Of a stretch of DNA of 64,000 bases, positions 1-7,808 are shown piece by piece. A program made the position numbers and the translations under genes. The stretch comes from Sediminibacterium sp. Gen4 (GTDB lineage Bacteria > Bacteroidota > Bacteroidia > Chitinophagales > Chitinophagaceae). How positions within the stretch are numbered: position 1 is the first letter of the stretch; every line of letters starts with the position of its first letter. Below the pieces are notes generated by a model. The model was given only the letters and a program-made list of their open reading frames with translations, was not told the origin of the DNA and searched no databases. Where the stretch lies: NCBI GenBank assembly GCA_013391385.1, contig JACBFI010000002.1:62001-126000 (forward strand). Direction: 5' to 3'.

Positions 1-401
1 GTGATGTGCCGATGACCATCAACGAAACGATTACGATTGCAGCATTGTTTCAAGCAATCTGTGCCAAAATCTATAAACTGAGAACACAGAATCTCAGCTT
101 TATGATGTACCAACGCTCTGTGATCAATGAAAATAAATGGAGGGCCAGCAGGTATGGTATTGATGGTACCCTGATTGATTTTGGGAAAGAAACCGAAGTA
201 GAAACCAAAGCCCTGATCCTCGAATTATTGGATTTTGTAGACGATGTGGTAGACGAACTCGGTAGCAGACATATTCTCAACTATGTTCATACGATCTTCC
301 AACAAGGAACCGGTGCAGACAGACAGTTAGCTGTCTTCAATAAAAACCAGAACCTGATAGAAGTAGTGGATTATATTCAGGATCAGTTTTTGAGAGTGTG
401 A
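1..401 (+). CDS. Carboxylate-amine ligase, GCS2/YbdK family (C-terminal part)
   Basis: Only the last ~133 residues are present; the gene runs off the left edge, reading in frame from base 3. The segment DVPMTINETITIAALFQA and the later IDFGKETEV, DVVDELGSR and GADRQL blocks match the C-terminal end of the glutamate-cysteine-ligase-like GCS2 (YbdK) family, which ligates an amino acid amine to a carboxylate using ATP. The GTG at base 6 is internal, not a start. The stop is at 399-401 and a long hairpin repeat (413-480) follows immediately. Substrate cannot be told from this fragment. Confidence 0.75.
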   Translation, partial: DVPMTINETITIAALFQAICAKIYKLRTQNLSFMMYQRSVINENKWRASRYGIDGTLIDFGKETEVETKALILELLDFVDDVVDELGSRHILNYVHTIFQQGTGADRQLAVFNKNQNLIEVVDYIQDQFLRV

Positions 402-412
402 GTGAGATGATA

Positions 413-480
413 GTTGACAGTTGTTAGTTGACAGTTGACAGAAAAGCCAGTTTTCTCCCTGTCAACTAACAACTGTCAAC
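413..480. repeat. Intergenic palindrome of 7-nt units (family a)
   Basis: The arms at 413-434 and 459-480 are perfect 22-nt reverse complements, and a second small stem (GAAAA / TTTTC) lies in the loop. Each arm is an imperfect tandem array of heptamers of the type TTGACAG and TTGTTAG. It begins 11 bases after a stop codon, so it may act as a transcript-end hairpin. It is one of nine such elements in the window. Confidence 0.8.
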
Positions 481-570
481 CCGAACTACCTTTCAACGGT
501 TCTGTTAATTTTCCCCTTCCCACCCCTATTCTCGGGGCTTTTGTCTATTTTACCATAGAAACCGCAAGAC

Positions 571-600
571 AGGCAACAATTGAACATAAAATGGTATCTA
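571..600 (+). promoter_or_regulatory. Candidate ECF sigma promoter upstream of the sigma gene
   Basis: The block AGGCAACAA is followed after 6 nt by ATAAAAT, one base, and GTATCTA. The same blocks with identical spacing recur at 2726-2755 in front of the lipoprotein gene of the same cluster (23 of 30 positions equal). The end of the block lies 35 nt before the sigma gene start. This layout fits an autoregulated ECF promoter with -35 (GGCAAC) and -10 (GTATC) elements. It was inferred from two copies only. Confidence 0.5.
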
Positions 601-634
601 TGTAGTGACGTCAACCCACTAAACTACCCCGCAG

Positions 635-1171
635 GTGACAGAACATGATCTGATTAGAGGCTGTATCAGGCAGGATAACAGTTGCCAGCGCATGCTTTTT
701 GATAAGTATGCCGGTAAGATGATGAGCGTATGTCTAAGATACGCCAATGACGCCATGGAGGCAGAAGACATGATCCAGGATGCTTTCATCAAAGTTTTTC
801 AATATATCGGTCAATTCAAGTTTGAAGGTTCATTTGAAGGCTGGATCAGACGTATCGTGGTGAATACGGCTATCCGACATCTGGAAAGAAAGAAGATGAA
901 GTTCAAGGATATCGATGATCATAGCCAACATGCTCCTCAGGTAGACCCGGGTGCTTATGCTCATTTGGGAGAAGAGGACTTGATGAAGTTGATCAATCAA
1001 TTACCGGATGGTTATCGAGTGGTATTCAACCTGAATGTGATTGAGGGATATAGCCATGAAGAAATCGCAGAAATGCTGAATATACAAGCAGGGACCAGCC
1101 GTAGCCAATTGGTGAAAGCGAGGAAAATGCTGCAACAACAAATCTTACAATTGCAAAAAATTGCTGTATAA
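635..1171 (+). CDS. RNA polymerase ECF-type sigma factor
   Basis: 178 residues, usual ECF length. Sigma region 2 covers about residues 20-90, with LFDKYAGKMM, AEDMIQDAFIKVF and GWIRRIVVNTAIRHLERKK (core binding and -10 recognition). Region 4 covers about 113-170, with LPDGYRVVFNLNVIEGYSHEEIAEML (helix-turn-helix for the -35 element). The start is GTG at 635; no better ATG lies in frame nearby. It ends one base before the ATG of the membrane-anchored beta-barrel gene, so the two are probably co-translated and functionally paired. A candidate autoregulatory promoter lies at 571-600. Signal and regulon are unknown. Confidence 0.92.
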   Translation: MTEHDLIRGCIRQDNSCQRMLFDKYAGKMMSVCLRYANDAMEAEDMIQDAFIKVFQYIGQFKFEGSFEGWIRRIVVNTAIRHLERKKMKFKDIDDHSQHAPQVDPGAYAHLGEEDLMKLINQLPDGYRVVFNLNVIEGYSHEEIAEMLNIQAGTSRSQLVKARKMLQQQILQLQKIAV

Positions 1172-1172
1172 C

Positions 1173-2723
1173 ATGACAGATAACCAATTTGATAATTTCA
1201 TCAGGGCTAAACTCCATGATCATAGTGCCCCTGTGCCGGCCGGATTATGGGATAAAGTGAACCCCGCTAAAGATGATGACCGTAAAGGAGGTTTCCTTCT
1301 TCCCAAAAAATACCGTTGGGGATTGGCACTTTTGTTATTGATCGGTTCCACTACCGGATACCTGATTTTCAGCAATACGTTTTCATCGCAGGAATCAACC
1401 GTTTCTTCGGCACAGACGGTTAATTCTGCTATTCCGGAAACAGAAGCCAATCATCCATCACCTAAAACTTCTGAATCATCTCAACAAAACTTTACTCAGG
1501 AGCAGCAAGGACAAGAAAACAGTCTAAACAACAACAATAACAATGATGAAAGTAAATCTGATGAAGTCAATCAAACCCTTACACTTGGTTCATCAGATAA
1601 AACAATGACTGAAAAAAGATCAACCGGCAGTTCTGTAAACGCTTCCTCTAAACAAGAAGAAGCAAGTTTCATTGCCAATGAACTTACAGTAAAAAATATA
1701 ACTAGAAAAATAGAACCAACTTATATCGAGGCTTCTCCATCTTTCATAAAAAACAGTACCCGTCAGTCGATACCATCTTCTAACACAATTGCAACATCTA
1801 TTTCATCTGATCAAGATCTTTCGCTTGAACAACTATCATTATCTTATCCATTAACATTCAACAGTAAACTGGAAGAAGGCAATATCGTATCATTAAGCAG
1901 ATTACATTATAGTCTAAGTGGTCTACAAAAAGATCAGATCAATAGTGCATACGCTAAAAAATTCAAGAACGTAATTGTATGTCCGCCCTTCAAAAGCGGT
2001 AATACCGATTGGTTTGTAGAAGTATATACAGCGCCTGAATTAGCATTCAAATCCATTGAAAATATTTCTGCCACGCCACAGTATTTACAAAGAAAAGACA
2101 GTAGCGAATCTATGCGATTGGGTTATTCAGCCGGAGTAAGACTCATCAAACCCATCACAGATAACTTTTTGGTGAAAGCAGGTGTACAGTATACACAGAT
2201 CAATGAAAAATTTACTTACAGAACTGAAAATGAAGTAAGAACTACTACCGTTATTTCTGTGAGAACGATTATTCGTGGTCCGGGTGATACACTCAGAATA
2301 ACTGATACCAGTACGGTTCAGCAAACCGGTTTTAAAAATAACACCATCCGAAACCGTTATCGCAGTTTTGATATACCGGTTACACTAGGTTATCAGTTTG
2401 GAAATGACAACTTACAATTTGGTGTAAATGCAGGTGTTGTATTCAATATTTCTTCTTGGTACCAAGGAGTAATTCTTGACAGTAGTATGTCTGCAGTACC
2501 CATCACCAAAGGCAGTACCAGCATTTATAAAAACAATATCGGACTGGGATTGTATGGAGGCTTTAGCGTATTGAAAAAACTGGGAGAAGACACCCAATTG
2601 TTTTTTGAACCTTATTTCAGGTATAACTTATCGGGTATCACCAGTGAACAATCATCTTTCAAGCAAAGATTTAGTTTGGGTGGATTATCGATAGGGTTGC
2701 GATATAATTTAAATAGAAAATGA
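1173..2723 (+). CDS. Inner-membrane-anchored protein with C-terminal outer-membrane beta-barrel domain
   Basis: 516 residues from ATG 1173 (a TTG at 1161 would overlap the sigma gene and is less likely). Residues 1-48 are soluble (NFIRAKLHDHSAPVPAGLWDKV), like the short cytoplasmic tails of anti-sigma-like proteins encoded after Bacteroidota ECF sigmas. A single membrane helix lies at about 49-66. Then comes a long Ser/Gln/Asn-rich linker with a run of Asn (about 70-260). The last ~240 residues alternate as in a small porin-like beta-barrel (GYSAGVRLIKPITDNFLVKAGVQY and later strands) and end in GLRYNLNRK. The order suggests a protein reaching from the inner toward the outer membrane and possibly sensing for the sigma factor; that role is inference. 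Confidence 0.75.
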   Translation: MTDNQFDNFIRAKLHDHSAPVPAGLWDKVNPAKDDDRKGGFLLPKKYRWGLALLLLIGSTTGYLIFSNTFSSQESTVSSAQTVNSAIPETEANHPSPKTSESSQQNFTQEQQGQENSLNNNNNNDESKSDEVNQTLTLGSSDKTMTEKRSTGSSVNASSKQEEASFIANELTVKNITRKIEPTYIEASPSFIKNSTRQSIPSSNTIATSISSDQDLSLEQLSLSYPLTFNSKLEEGNIVSLSRLHYSLSGLQKDQINSAYAKKFKNVIVCPPFKSGNTDWFVEVYTAPELAFKSIENISATPQYLQRKDSSESMRLGYSAGVRLIKPITDNFLVKAGVQYTQINEKFTYRTENEVRTTTVISVRTIIRGPGDTLRITDTSTVQQTGFKNNTIRNRYRSFDIPVTLGYQFGNDNLQFGVNAGVVFNISSWYQGVILDSSMSAVPITKGSTSIYKNNIGLGLYGGFSVLKKLGEDTQLFFEPYFRYNLSGITSEQSSFKQRFSLGGLSIGLRYNLNRK

Positions 2724-2725
2724 TC

Positions 2726-2755
2726 AGGCAACAAAACGGAATAAAATAGTATCTA
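2726..2755 (+). promoter_or_regulatory. Candidate ECF sigma promoter, second copy
   Basis: AGGCAACAA, then ATAAAAT and GTATCTA, in the same spacing as the block at 571-600. It starts 3 bases after the stop of the beta-barrel gene and ends 23 bases before the lipoprotein ATG, a sensible promoter position. Its match to the sigma gene's own upstream block is the evidence that this lipoprotein belongs to the regulon. Confidence 0.5.
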
Positions 2756-2778
2756 ATCATTGTATCACATTTAGTAGT

Positions 2779-3783
2779 ATGAAAAAAAATATCATCTTCC
2801 TTGGAACCATCTTATTCTTCTTTTTGACTTCCTGTCAGAAAGAGTTATCGGATAATTTCACGATATATGCCGGTGATCCGAGAAATGATACTGTATGGAC
2901 GGCTACTACACCAAGCACCGCTCCTATTCATGAACTTGCCAGACAATTTTTTCCTGATTTAATCATTGATTCTTTTGATTGTAGCACCGGAGATACCCTC
3001 TCATTAAAAGATGAAATAGAACTGATGATCCCTGCCGGTGCATGTACCGATAACAGTGGTGCGCTTGCTACCGGGAAAGTAAAAATTGAGTTTTTCCGAC
3101 TGAAAAAAAAGGGTGATTATATCAAATTTTTTAAGCCTACTACGGCCGGTAAATATTTATTGGAAACTGCGGGTGGCTTTTTTATCAGGATCTCCAGAAA
3201 CGGACAAGAACTGAAGCTTGCACCCAATGCATCCATCACTATACGATTCCGCGATTCAGAAGATCCAAAAAATAACATGCAGGTATTCCATGCACGCGAA
3301 ACCATCCCATTTATTTCGAATGGAATTGATACTGGGCATACCTGGGTAAGGCATACAGATACCAGCTATATCAGAACCTGGCAGAAAACTGATACTTTAG
3401 GTAATGTCTTAAAAGGTTATGAACTCAGAACCACTCAACTTAGATGGACAGGTGCGCATCGATATATTGACAGTACCCTTTCGCATACCAATATCTTTGC
3501 TTACTTACCACAAAACTTTACCAATAAGAATACTGTATTGTATGCAGTATTTGCTGATCAAAAAATAGTAGTGAGTTTATCTCCTGATGCGAGATCAAAA
3601 GCTTTTACCGCTTCACAAATTCCCAGAGGTGCTAAAATTAAACTACTGTCCTTCTCAAGATTGGGTAACGATCTCTATCTGGGCATTAGAGAGATCAATG
3701 ATGTAGGCACCATGAATACTTATAAAATTGAGCCGCAAAAGAAAAGTCTGTCTGACATTCTGAATGTGATCAATAACTTATAG
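2779..3783 (+). CDS. Hypothetical lipoprotein in the ECF sigma cluster
   Basis: 334 residues. Signal peptide with lipobox LTSC (Cys19), so probably lipid-anchored. I do not recognise the family. The mature part is soluble and mostly beta-like, with a segment (about 85-160) whose IPAGACTDNSGALATGKVKIEF and GGFFIRISRNGQELKLAPNASITIRF resemble the carbohydrate-binding or Ig-like modules found in Bacteroidota surface lipoproteins; this is only a resemblance. It has its own candidate promoter matching that of the sigma gene and ends before a bidirectional terminator. Confidence 0.8.
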   Translation: MKKNIIFLGTILFFFLTSCQKELSDNFTIYAGDPRNDTVWTATTPSTAPIHELARQFFPDLIIDSFDCSTGDTLSLKDEIELMIPAGACTDNSGALATGKVKIEFFRLKKKGDYIKFFKPTTAGKYLLETAGGFFIRISRNGQELKLAPNASITIRFRDSEDPKNNMQVFHARETIPFISNGIDTGHTWVRHTDTSYIRTWQKTDTLGNVLKGYELRTTQLRWTGAHRYIDSTLSHTNIFAYLPQNFTNKNTVLYAVFADQKIVVSLSPDARSKAFTASQIPRGAKIKLLSFSRLGNDLYLGIREINDVGTMNTYKIEPQKKSLSDILNVINNL

Positions 3784-3808
3784 CGGCTTTACAAATATGA
3801 TGATTCAT

Positions 3809-3837
3809 AAGGACTGCTTTGTGCAGTCCTTATTTTT
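3809..3837. terminator. Bidirectional intrinsic terminator
   Basis: Stem AAGGACTGC (3809-3817), five-base loop, GCAGTCCTT (3823-3831), then ATTTTTT. It lies between convergent genes; the minus-strand gene's stop codon (3830-3832) is inside the hairpin. Confidence 0.8.
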
Positions 3838-4762
3838 TAAAATCAAATAGCGTAGCAGTAAATACAGCTCTTTCTCTTTTCTTAAAAGCAACATCCCAGT
3901 TGCCTTTGTAACGAAGTATTGTAGGAACGGTCAATCCTTCAAACTTACCCATTTCCACTTCCATCTGTACATCAAAATCATACACTAAAGCTTTATAGCT
4001 CAATGAATAATTTCTGCCCAATACTTCCAAAGTCTTCTGATCAAACCATGTAGTCATTTGATCTACGACTACTCTGTCATTTTTTAGAAAGCCCAGGTTC
4101 TCTTTGGGTGTAATAGAAAATACATAACACAATTGACCTTTATACTCTTCCAGATCTAATCGATAATCATACAATTTATGTGCATCATCATCATAGAGAT
4201 CGAGTTTATTTCCGATCAAAGGAATACCCGGTATTTTCTTACCCGGATTAAAGAACAACATTTTCAATTGTTCTTTATGTTTTTCCATTCCCTTCTTGTT
4301 GCTCACATTTCTTGTTCTTCCTTTTACGATATTATCTTCCCCGCAAATCGTTCCTTTGGTAAAAAACAATCCTGCATATAATTCAGGTGTTTCATAATTG
4401 AACTCTCCCTTACGATCATAAAAATCACCGGTTATCTTCTCTTCCAAAACATCCATGGTTCTACAACCGTTGGATCTATTTTGTCTGGTCTTACTGTACA
4501 AAGATGCTGCTACCCCCCCCTTCCGGTTCAGCATTTTGATATCATTGAAAGAAGTAAAACCCAAGATTCGCAGGTTACGAAATGCTTTGTAAAAAGTAGT
4601 GTCTTCTTTGATCTGATTCAATAGTCTTCTGTAATCAAAATTATTCCGAACTACTACTTCCGCTAATGTAAAAGACTGATTGTCTATACGAACAGTAGTA
4701 TCCTGCGCAAAGGTTGGTTGGGTAAAAAAGAAAAACAGTATTGAATATAGGAATCGCCTCAT
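3830..4762 (-). CDS. Secreted hypothetical protein
   Basis: 310 residues with an N-terminal signal peptide (hydrophobic FLYSILFFFFTQPTFAQ, cut after AQ). I cannot name the family. The start LAEVVVRNNFDYRRLLNQIKEDTTFYKAFRNLR resembles the region that follows carboxypeptidase-regulatory domains in Bacteroidota envelope proteins such as DUF5686, but no barrel strands are evident. Its ATG overlaps the last 4 bases of the def gene, so it is translationally coupled to peptide deformylase. That coupling probably reflects shared transcription, not shared function. Confidence 0.75.
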   Translation of the reverse strand: MRRFLYSILFFFFTQPTFAQDTTVRIDNQSFTLAEVVVRNNFDYRRLLNQIKEDTTFYKAFRNLRILGFTSFNDIKMLNRKGGVAASLYSKTRQNRSNGCRTMDVLEEKITGDFYDRKGEFNYETPELYAGLFFTKGTICGEDNIVKGRTRNVSNKKGMEKHKEQLKMLFFNPGKKIPGIPLIGNKLDLYDDDAHKLYDYRLDLEEYKGQLCYVFSITPKENLGFLKNDRVVVDQMTTWFDQKTLEVLGRNYSLSYKALVYDFDVQMEVEMGKFEGLTVPTILRYKGNWDVAFKKRERAVFTATLFDFKK

Positions 4763-5337
4763 TTTAATACGATCATTTTATAATCAACGCGAGACTTTCC
4801 CTTACTGATATCGTTTAGTTTGCCTTGTAACATTTTGCGTCGAAGGGGTTTCAGGTAATCGATAAAGAGTTTACCTTCTATATGATCATACTCATGCAAA
4901 ATTACACGAGCAGTAATACCCTTGAATGTTTCTACCTGCAGCTTAAACTGTTCATCCATGTATTCCAGTTCCACCTCTTCCTTGCGCATCACATCTTCTC
5001 GAATATTGGGAATACTCAAACATCCTTCATTATAAGGCCATTCTTCTCCGCCCAAGGAACGGATCTGTGCATTGATAAATACTTTTTTAATACCGGGTTC
5101 ATCAGGATACTTCCCTTTATCCTCTGCTTCCATATGTTCAAATATTTGGGTACTATCTACCACAAACAAACGGATATCCTTATTGATCTGGGGAGCGGCT
5201 AATCCCACCCCATTACTCGCATACATGGTTTCCCACATATCGGCAATTAGTTTTTCTAATCCGGGGTAATCCGCATTGATTTCCACTCCTTTTTTCCTTA
5301 AAACCTGTGCCCCATAGGCTACAATTGGAAGTATCAT
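4759..5337 (-). CDS. def: Peptide deformylase
   Basis: 192 residues. It removes the formyl group from the N-terminal methionine of new proteins, in the cytoplasm with a bound metal. All three family motifs are present: GVGLAAPQ (43-50), EGCLSIP (104-110, metal-binding Cys) and HEYDHIEG (148-155, two metal-binding His and the catalytic Glu). An acidic insert (about 66-82) precedes the second motif. The gene overlaps the downstream secreted-protein gene by 4 bases. Confidence 0.97.
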   Translation of the reverse strand: MILPIVAYGAQVLRKKGVEINADYPGLEKLIADMWETMYASNGVGLAAPQINKDIRLFVVDSTQIFEHMEAEDKGKYPDEPGIKKVFINAQIRSLGGEEWPYNEGCLSIPNIREDVMRKEEVELEYMDEQFKLQVETFKGITARVILHEYDHIEGKLFIDYLKPLRRKMLQGKLNDISKGKSRVDYKMIVLK

Positions 5338-5419
5338 TGATTATTCAGTATTATTAATCGGCGAAAATACCCCGAATTTGGGCAACCAGCAAATGAGGGG
5401 ACATAACAAAAAGTGAAAG

Positions 5420-5483
5420 AAGTGAATGGTGAATAGTGAATGGTCAATAATTCACCATTGACAATTGACCTTGACAATTCACC
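5420..5483. repeat. Intergenic palindrome of 7-nt units (family b)
   Basis: Heptamer array of the type TGAATGG and TGAATAG running into its own complement (TTCACCA, TTGACAA). The clearest stem is AATGGTGAAT (5425-5434) with ATTCACCATT (5450-5459); GGTCAAT (5442-5448) can pair with ATTGACC (5464-5470). It overlaps the ruvX stop codon (5479-5481) and lies downstream of that gene, so it could form its 3' end hairpin. Confidence 0.65.
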
Positions 5484-5892
5484 CTCTTCTCTCCAAATAC
5501 TCCTGCAACATCATCGTAGCAGCAATTCGGTCTACATTGCCCTTGATTTGTCTATCCTTTTTCTTCATACCCATATCAATCATAGCGCGGGAGGCCATTT
5601 TGGAAGTGTAGCGTTCATCTACTGTTTCAATGGGTATTTGTGGAAACTCTTTTTTTAATCTTTGGATAGCGGCTTTTACTAAAGGGGTTGCATGCGTAGG
5701 TTGATCATCCAGTCCAAGGGGTTCACCAATCAGTATCAATTCAACCGGTTCAGACTGTATATATTTTTTTAAAAAAGAAAACAGTTCTTTGGTATCAATC
5801 GTCGTGAGCGCACTGGCAATGATCTGTAAAGGATCTGTCACTGCCAGCCCGGTTCTTTTCCCGCCATAATCAATACAAAGAATTCTTGCCAT
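5479..5892 (-). CDS. ruvX: Putative pre-16S rRNA nuclease / Holliday junction resolvase-like RuvX (YqgF)
   Basis: 137 residues, usual family length. RNase H-like fold: CIDYGGKRTGLAVTDP (6-21) carries the first catalytic Asp, VELILIGEPLGLDDQPT the central motif, and VETVDERYTSKMASRAM the late DERxTS motif. Family members act in 16S rRNA 5' end maturation; the Holliday junction activity is less certain. It stands alone on the minus strand between two intergenic palindromes. Confidence 0.93.
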   Translation of the reverse strand: MARILCIDYGGKRTGLAVTDPLQIIASALTTIDTKELFSFLKKYIQSEPVELILIGEPLGLDDQPTHATPLVKAAIQRLKKEFPQIPIETVDERYTSKMASRAMIDMGMKKKDRQIKGNVDRIAATMMLQEYLERRG

Positions 5893-5948
5893 GAAGCTGG
5901 TAGTTCCGGATTATGTTAGCCGGAGAATAGATGCGAAATTAAGGAATT

Positions 5949-6027
5949 AGCAGATGGCTTATGGTTCATAGCAGATAGCAAGAAAAATACTATTTGCCAT
6001 TACCCATAGGCAATAAGCTATGGACTA
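5949..6027. repeat. Intergenic palindrome of 7-nt units (family c), degenerate
   Basis: Heptamers such as TGGCTTA, TGGTTCA and TAGCAGA on the left face complementary ones (GGCAATA, AGCTATG) on the right. The arms pair imperfectly. The right end overlaps the stop of the prenyltransferase gene. Same word family as 7040-7112, 7713-7794 and 15435-15557. Confidence 0.5.
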
Positions 6028-6924
6028 TAAAAACATCGCCGCAATCACCAATATCCCAAACACTACACTGGCAATTCCATTGGCGGTCATGAAAGCGATG
6101 TTGACGCGACTGAGGTCGTTGGGTTTTACGATGGAGTGTTGATAGATTAGCATTCCACAAAACACCGCCGTACCTATCCAATAGATCCAATGAAACGCTC
6201 CATAGATACCTGCTACAATAATACTGGCTGCGCTGATGAAATGTAATAGAATGGATAACTGCAACGCTCTTTCCTTACCCAAGGATGCCGGTATAGAGTG
6301 CAATTGTTGCGATTGATCAAAATCTACGTCTTGCATGGCATAAATAATATCAAATCCACTAACCCAGAAAATGACAGACAGAGAAAATAAAATAGGCAAC
6401 AGATCAAAAATCCCTGTTACAGCCAAATATGCACCAATGGGGGCCAGTGCCAATCCCAATCCCAGCACTAGGTGACATAACATCGTGAATCGTTTGGTAT
6501 AACTGTAAAACAATATCACAAACAAAGCCACCGGTGATAAATAAAAACAAAGTGGATTGATGAACCAGGTGGCTGCGACAAACAAAATACTATTCAGTAT
6601 CACAAAGCGTAAAGCACTTTCGGGAGATATGATTCCTTTGGGTATTTCACGAATAGCAGTACGTGGATTTTTAGCATCAAAAGAGCGATCGAGAAAGCGG
6701 TTAAAAGCCATTGCAGCACTTCTGGCTGTGACCATGCAAATCATTACCAAAAGAGCGGTTACCACAAAAGGATGCAAATAACCAACCAACTGATTTTGCA
6801 AATAGCTATCATAAACCGGATCACCATAAGTGCCCCCCAAAAACAACCCAATCATCGCAAATGGCATCGCGAAAATGGTATGGGAAAATTTGACAAGACT
6901 CAAGTAGTTTTTTATGCGAACCAT
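6025..6924 (-). CDS. UbiA-family aromatic prenyltransferase
   Basis: 299 residues, multi-pass membrane protein (about 8-9 helices). The first Asp-rich motif is NRFLDRSFDAKNPRT (75-89) and the second DVDFDQ (199-204); both bind Mg-diphosphate of the prenyl donor. The sequence fits the 4-hydroxybenzoate polyprenyltransferase-like subgroup. In Bacteroidota, which make menaquinone, such proteins are usually the MqnP-type enzyme of the futalosine route, not true UbiA. I cannot decide this without the rest of the pathway, so no symbol is given. Confidence 0.9.
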   Translation of the reverse strand: MVRIKNYLSLVKFSHTIFAMPFAMIGLFLGGTYGDPVYDSYLQNQLVGYLHPFVVTALLVMICMVTARSAAMAFNRFLDRSFDAKNPRTAIREIPKGIISPESALRFVILNSILFVAATWFINPLCFYLSPVALFVILFYSYTKRFTMLCHLVLGLGLALAPIGAYLAVTGIFDLLPILFSLSVIFWVSGFDIIYAMQDVDFDQSQQLHSIPASLGKERALQLSILLHFISAASIIVAGIYGAFHWIYWIGTAVFCGMLIYQHSIVKPNDLSRVNIAFMTANGIASVVFGILVIAAMFL

Positions 6925-6954
6925 ATAAAAAAATTAAGGTATCAAGATCGAAGG

Positions 6955-6973
6955 TCCGAAGGACTCCTTCGGA
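6955..6973. repeat. 19-nt dispersed palindrome, copy 1
   Basis: TCCGAAGGACTCCTTCGGA: 8-bp stem with a three-base loop, 30 bases upstream of the prenyltransferase start. Nearly the same 19-mer occurs at 16603-16621 and 33878-33896. Confidence 0.7.
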
Positions 6974-7039
6974 GAACAAGGGACAAGGAAGGCTCAAGAT
7001 GTAAGAAACAAGACACAAGAAACAAATTACATGACTTTG

Positions 7040-7112
7040 GCTCATAGCTTATAGTTCATTGCTTATAGAAAAACCGATTACCTCTATGAGCAATAAGCTA
7101 TACGCCATAGGC
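7040..7112. repeat. Intergenic palindrome of 7-nt units (family c)
   Basis: Left arm of heptamers (TAGCTTA, TAGTTCA, TTGCTTA), right arm with the complement (CAATAAGCTATA, GCCATAGG). Lies just downstream of the minus-strand RNA methylase gene, whose stop is at 7117. Confidence 0.6.
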
Positions 7113-7116
7113 TTTC

Positions 7117-7644
7117 TTACATCGTTCCCCTTACTGTTTCCCACAATACAATCCCCGTTGCAACCGATACATTGAGTGAATGTTTCATTCCAAACTGTGG
7201 AATTTCGATACATCCATCACAATGTTGTAGTACGGTTGCGTCTACCCCTTCTACTTCATTGCCTAAAACAATAGCAGCAGGTAAATGTTCTTTTGCAATG
7301 AATTGTTCTAATGAAGTACTGCCTTCTGCTTGTTCGAGTGCAAATATTTTATACCCTTTCGACTTTAACTGCTGTACTGCTTCTAATGTAGTGGAAAAGT
7401 ACATCCAATCCACTGTTTCAGTTGCTCCTAATGCAGTTTTATGGATGTCGCGATGTGGGGGTTGTGGGGTATAGCCACACAAACATATTCCCTCTACCAG
7501 AAAAGCATCGGCAGATCTAAACACACTTCCCACATTATGCATACTCCGGATATTATCCAATACCAATATCAATCGGTGTTTATCTGCTTCCTTAAAATCA
7601 GATACCGATTTTCTACCCAACTCATCCATGCTCAATTTTCGCAT
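7117..7644 (-). CDS. SpoU/TrmH-family RNA 2'-O-methyltransferase
   Basis: 175 residues, cytoplasmic, with a knotted SPOUT fold expected. The three SpoU motifs are present: NIRSMHNVGSVFRSAD (31-46), LGNEVEGV (127-134) and IPQFGMKHSLNVSVATGI (148-165), which bind S-adenosylmethionine and the ribose. It lacks the N-terminal RNA-binding domain of RlmB, so it resembles the short TrmH/TrmL-like proteins. Whether the target is tRNA or rRNA cannot be told. Confidence 0.9.
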   Translation of the reverse strand: MRKLSMDELGRKSVSDFKEADKHRLILVLDNIRSMHNVGSVFRSADAFLVEGICLCGYTPQPPHRDIHKTALGATETVDWMYFSTTLEAVQQLKSKGYKIFALEQAEGSTSLEQFIAKEHLPAAIVLGNEVEGVDATVLQHCDGCIEIPQFGMKHSLNVSVATGIVLWETVRGTM

Positions 7645-7712
7645 GCCGCAAAGGTAAACTCAACCATTCAAATAATGTGGGGGGAAGATTCTTGGGGATT
7701 CAGTAATTTGGG

Positions 7713-7794
7713 GGTTAGCTTATGGCGAATAGTTCATAGCATATGGAAGAAATTACATAACTATTTGCTATGAACTATTCGCCATAAGCTAACC
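7713..7794. repeat. Perfect 29-bp intergenic inverted repeat of 7-nt units (family c)
   Basis: Arms 7713-7741 and 7766-7794 are perfect reverse complements over 29 nt, with a 24-nt loop. Each arm reads as consecutive heptamers (AGCTTAT, GGCGAAT, AGTTCAT, AGCATAT). It lies between divergent genes, ending 14 bases before the M28 peptidase ATG, so here it cannot be a terminator for either neighbour. It may affect the peptidase mRNA 5' end. Confidence 0.85.
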
Positions 7795-7808
7795 TAAAAC
7801 CAACCATT

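Noticed and set aside
6772-7047. 91-codon plus-strand frame across the prenyltransferase start and the gap
   Set aside because: It lies antisense to the UbiA-type gene and then over repeats; the composition is not protein-like and no motif is seen.
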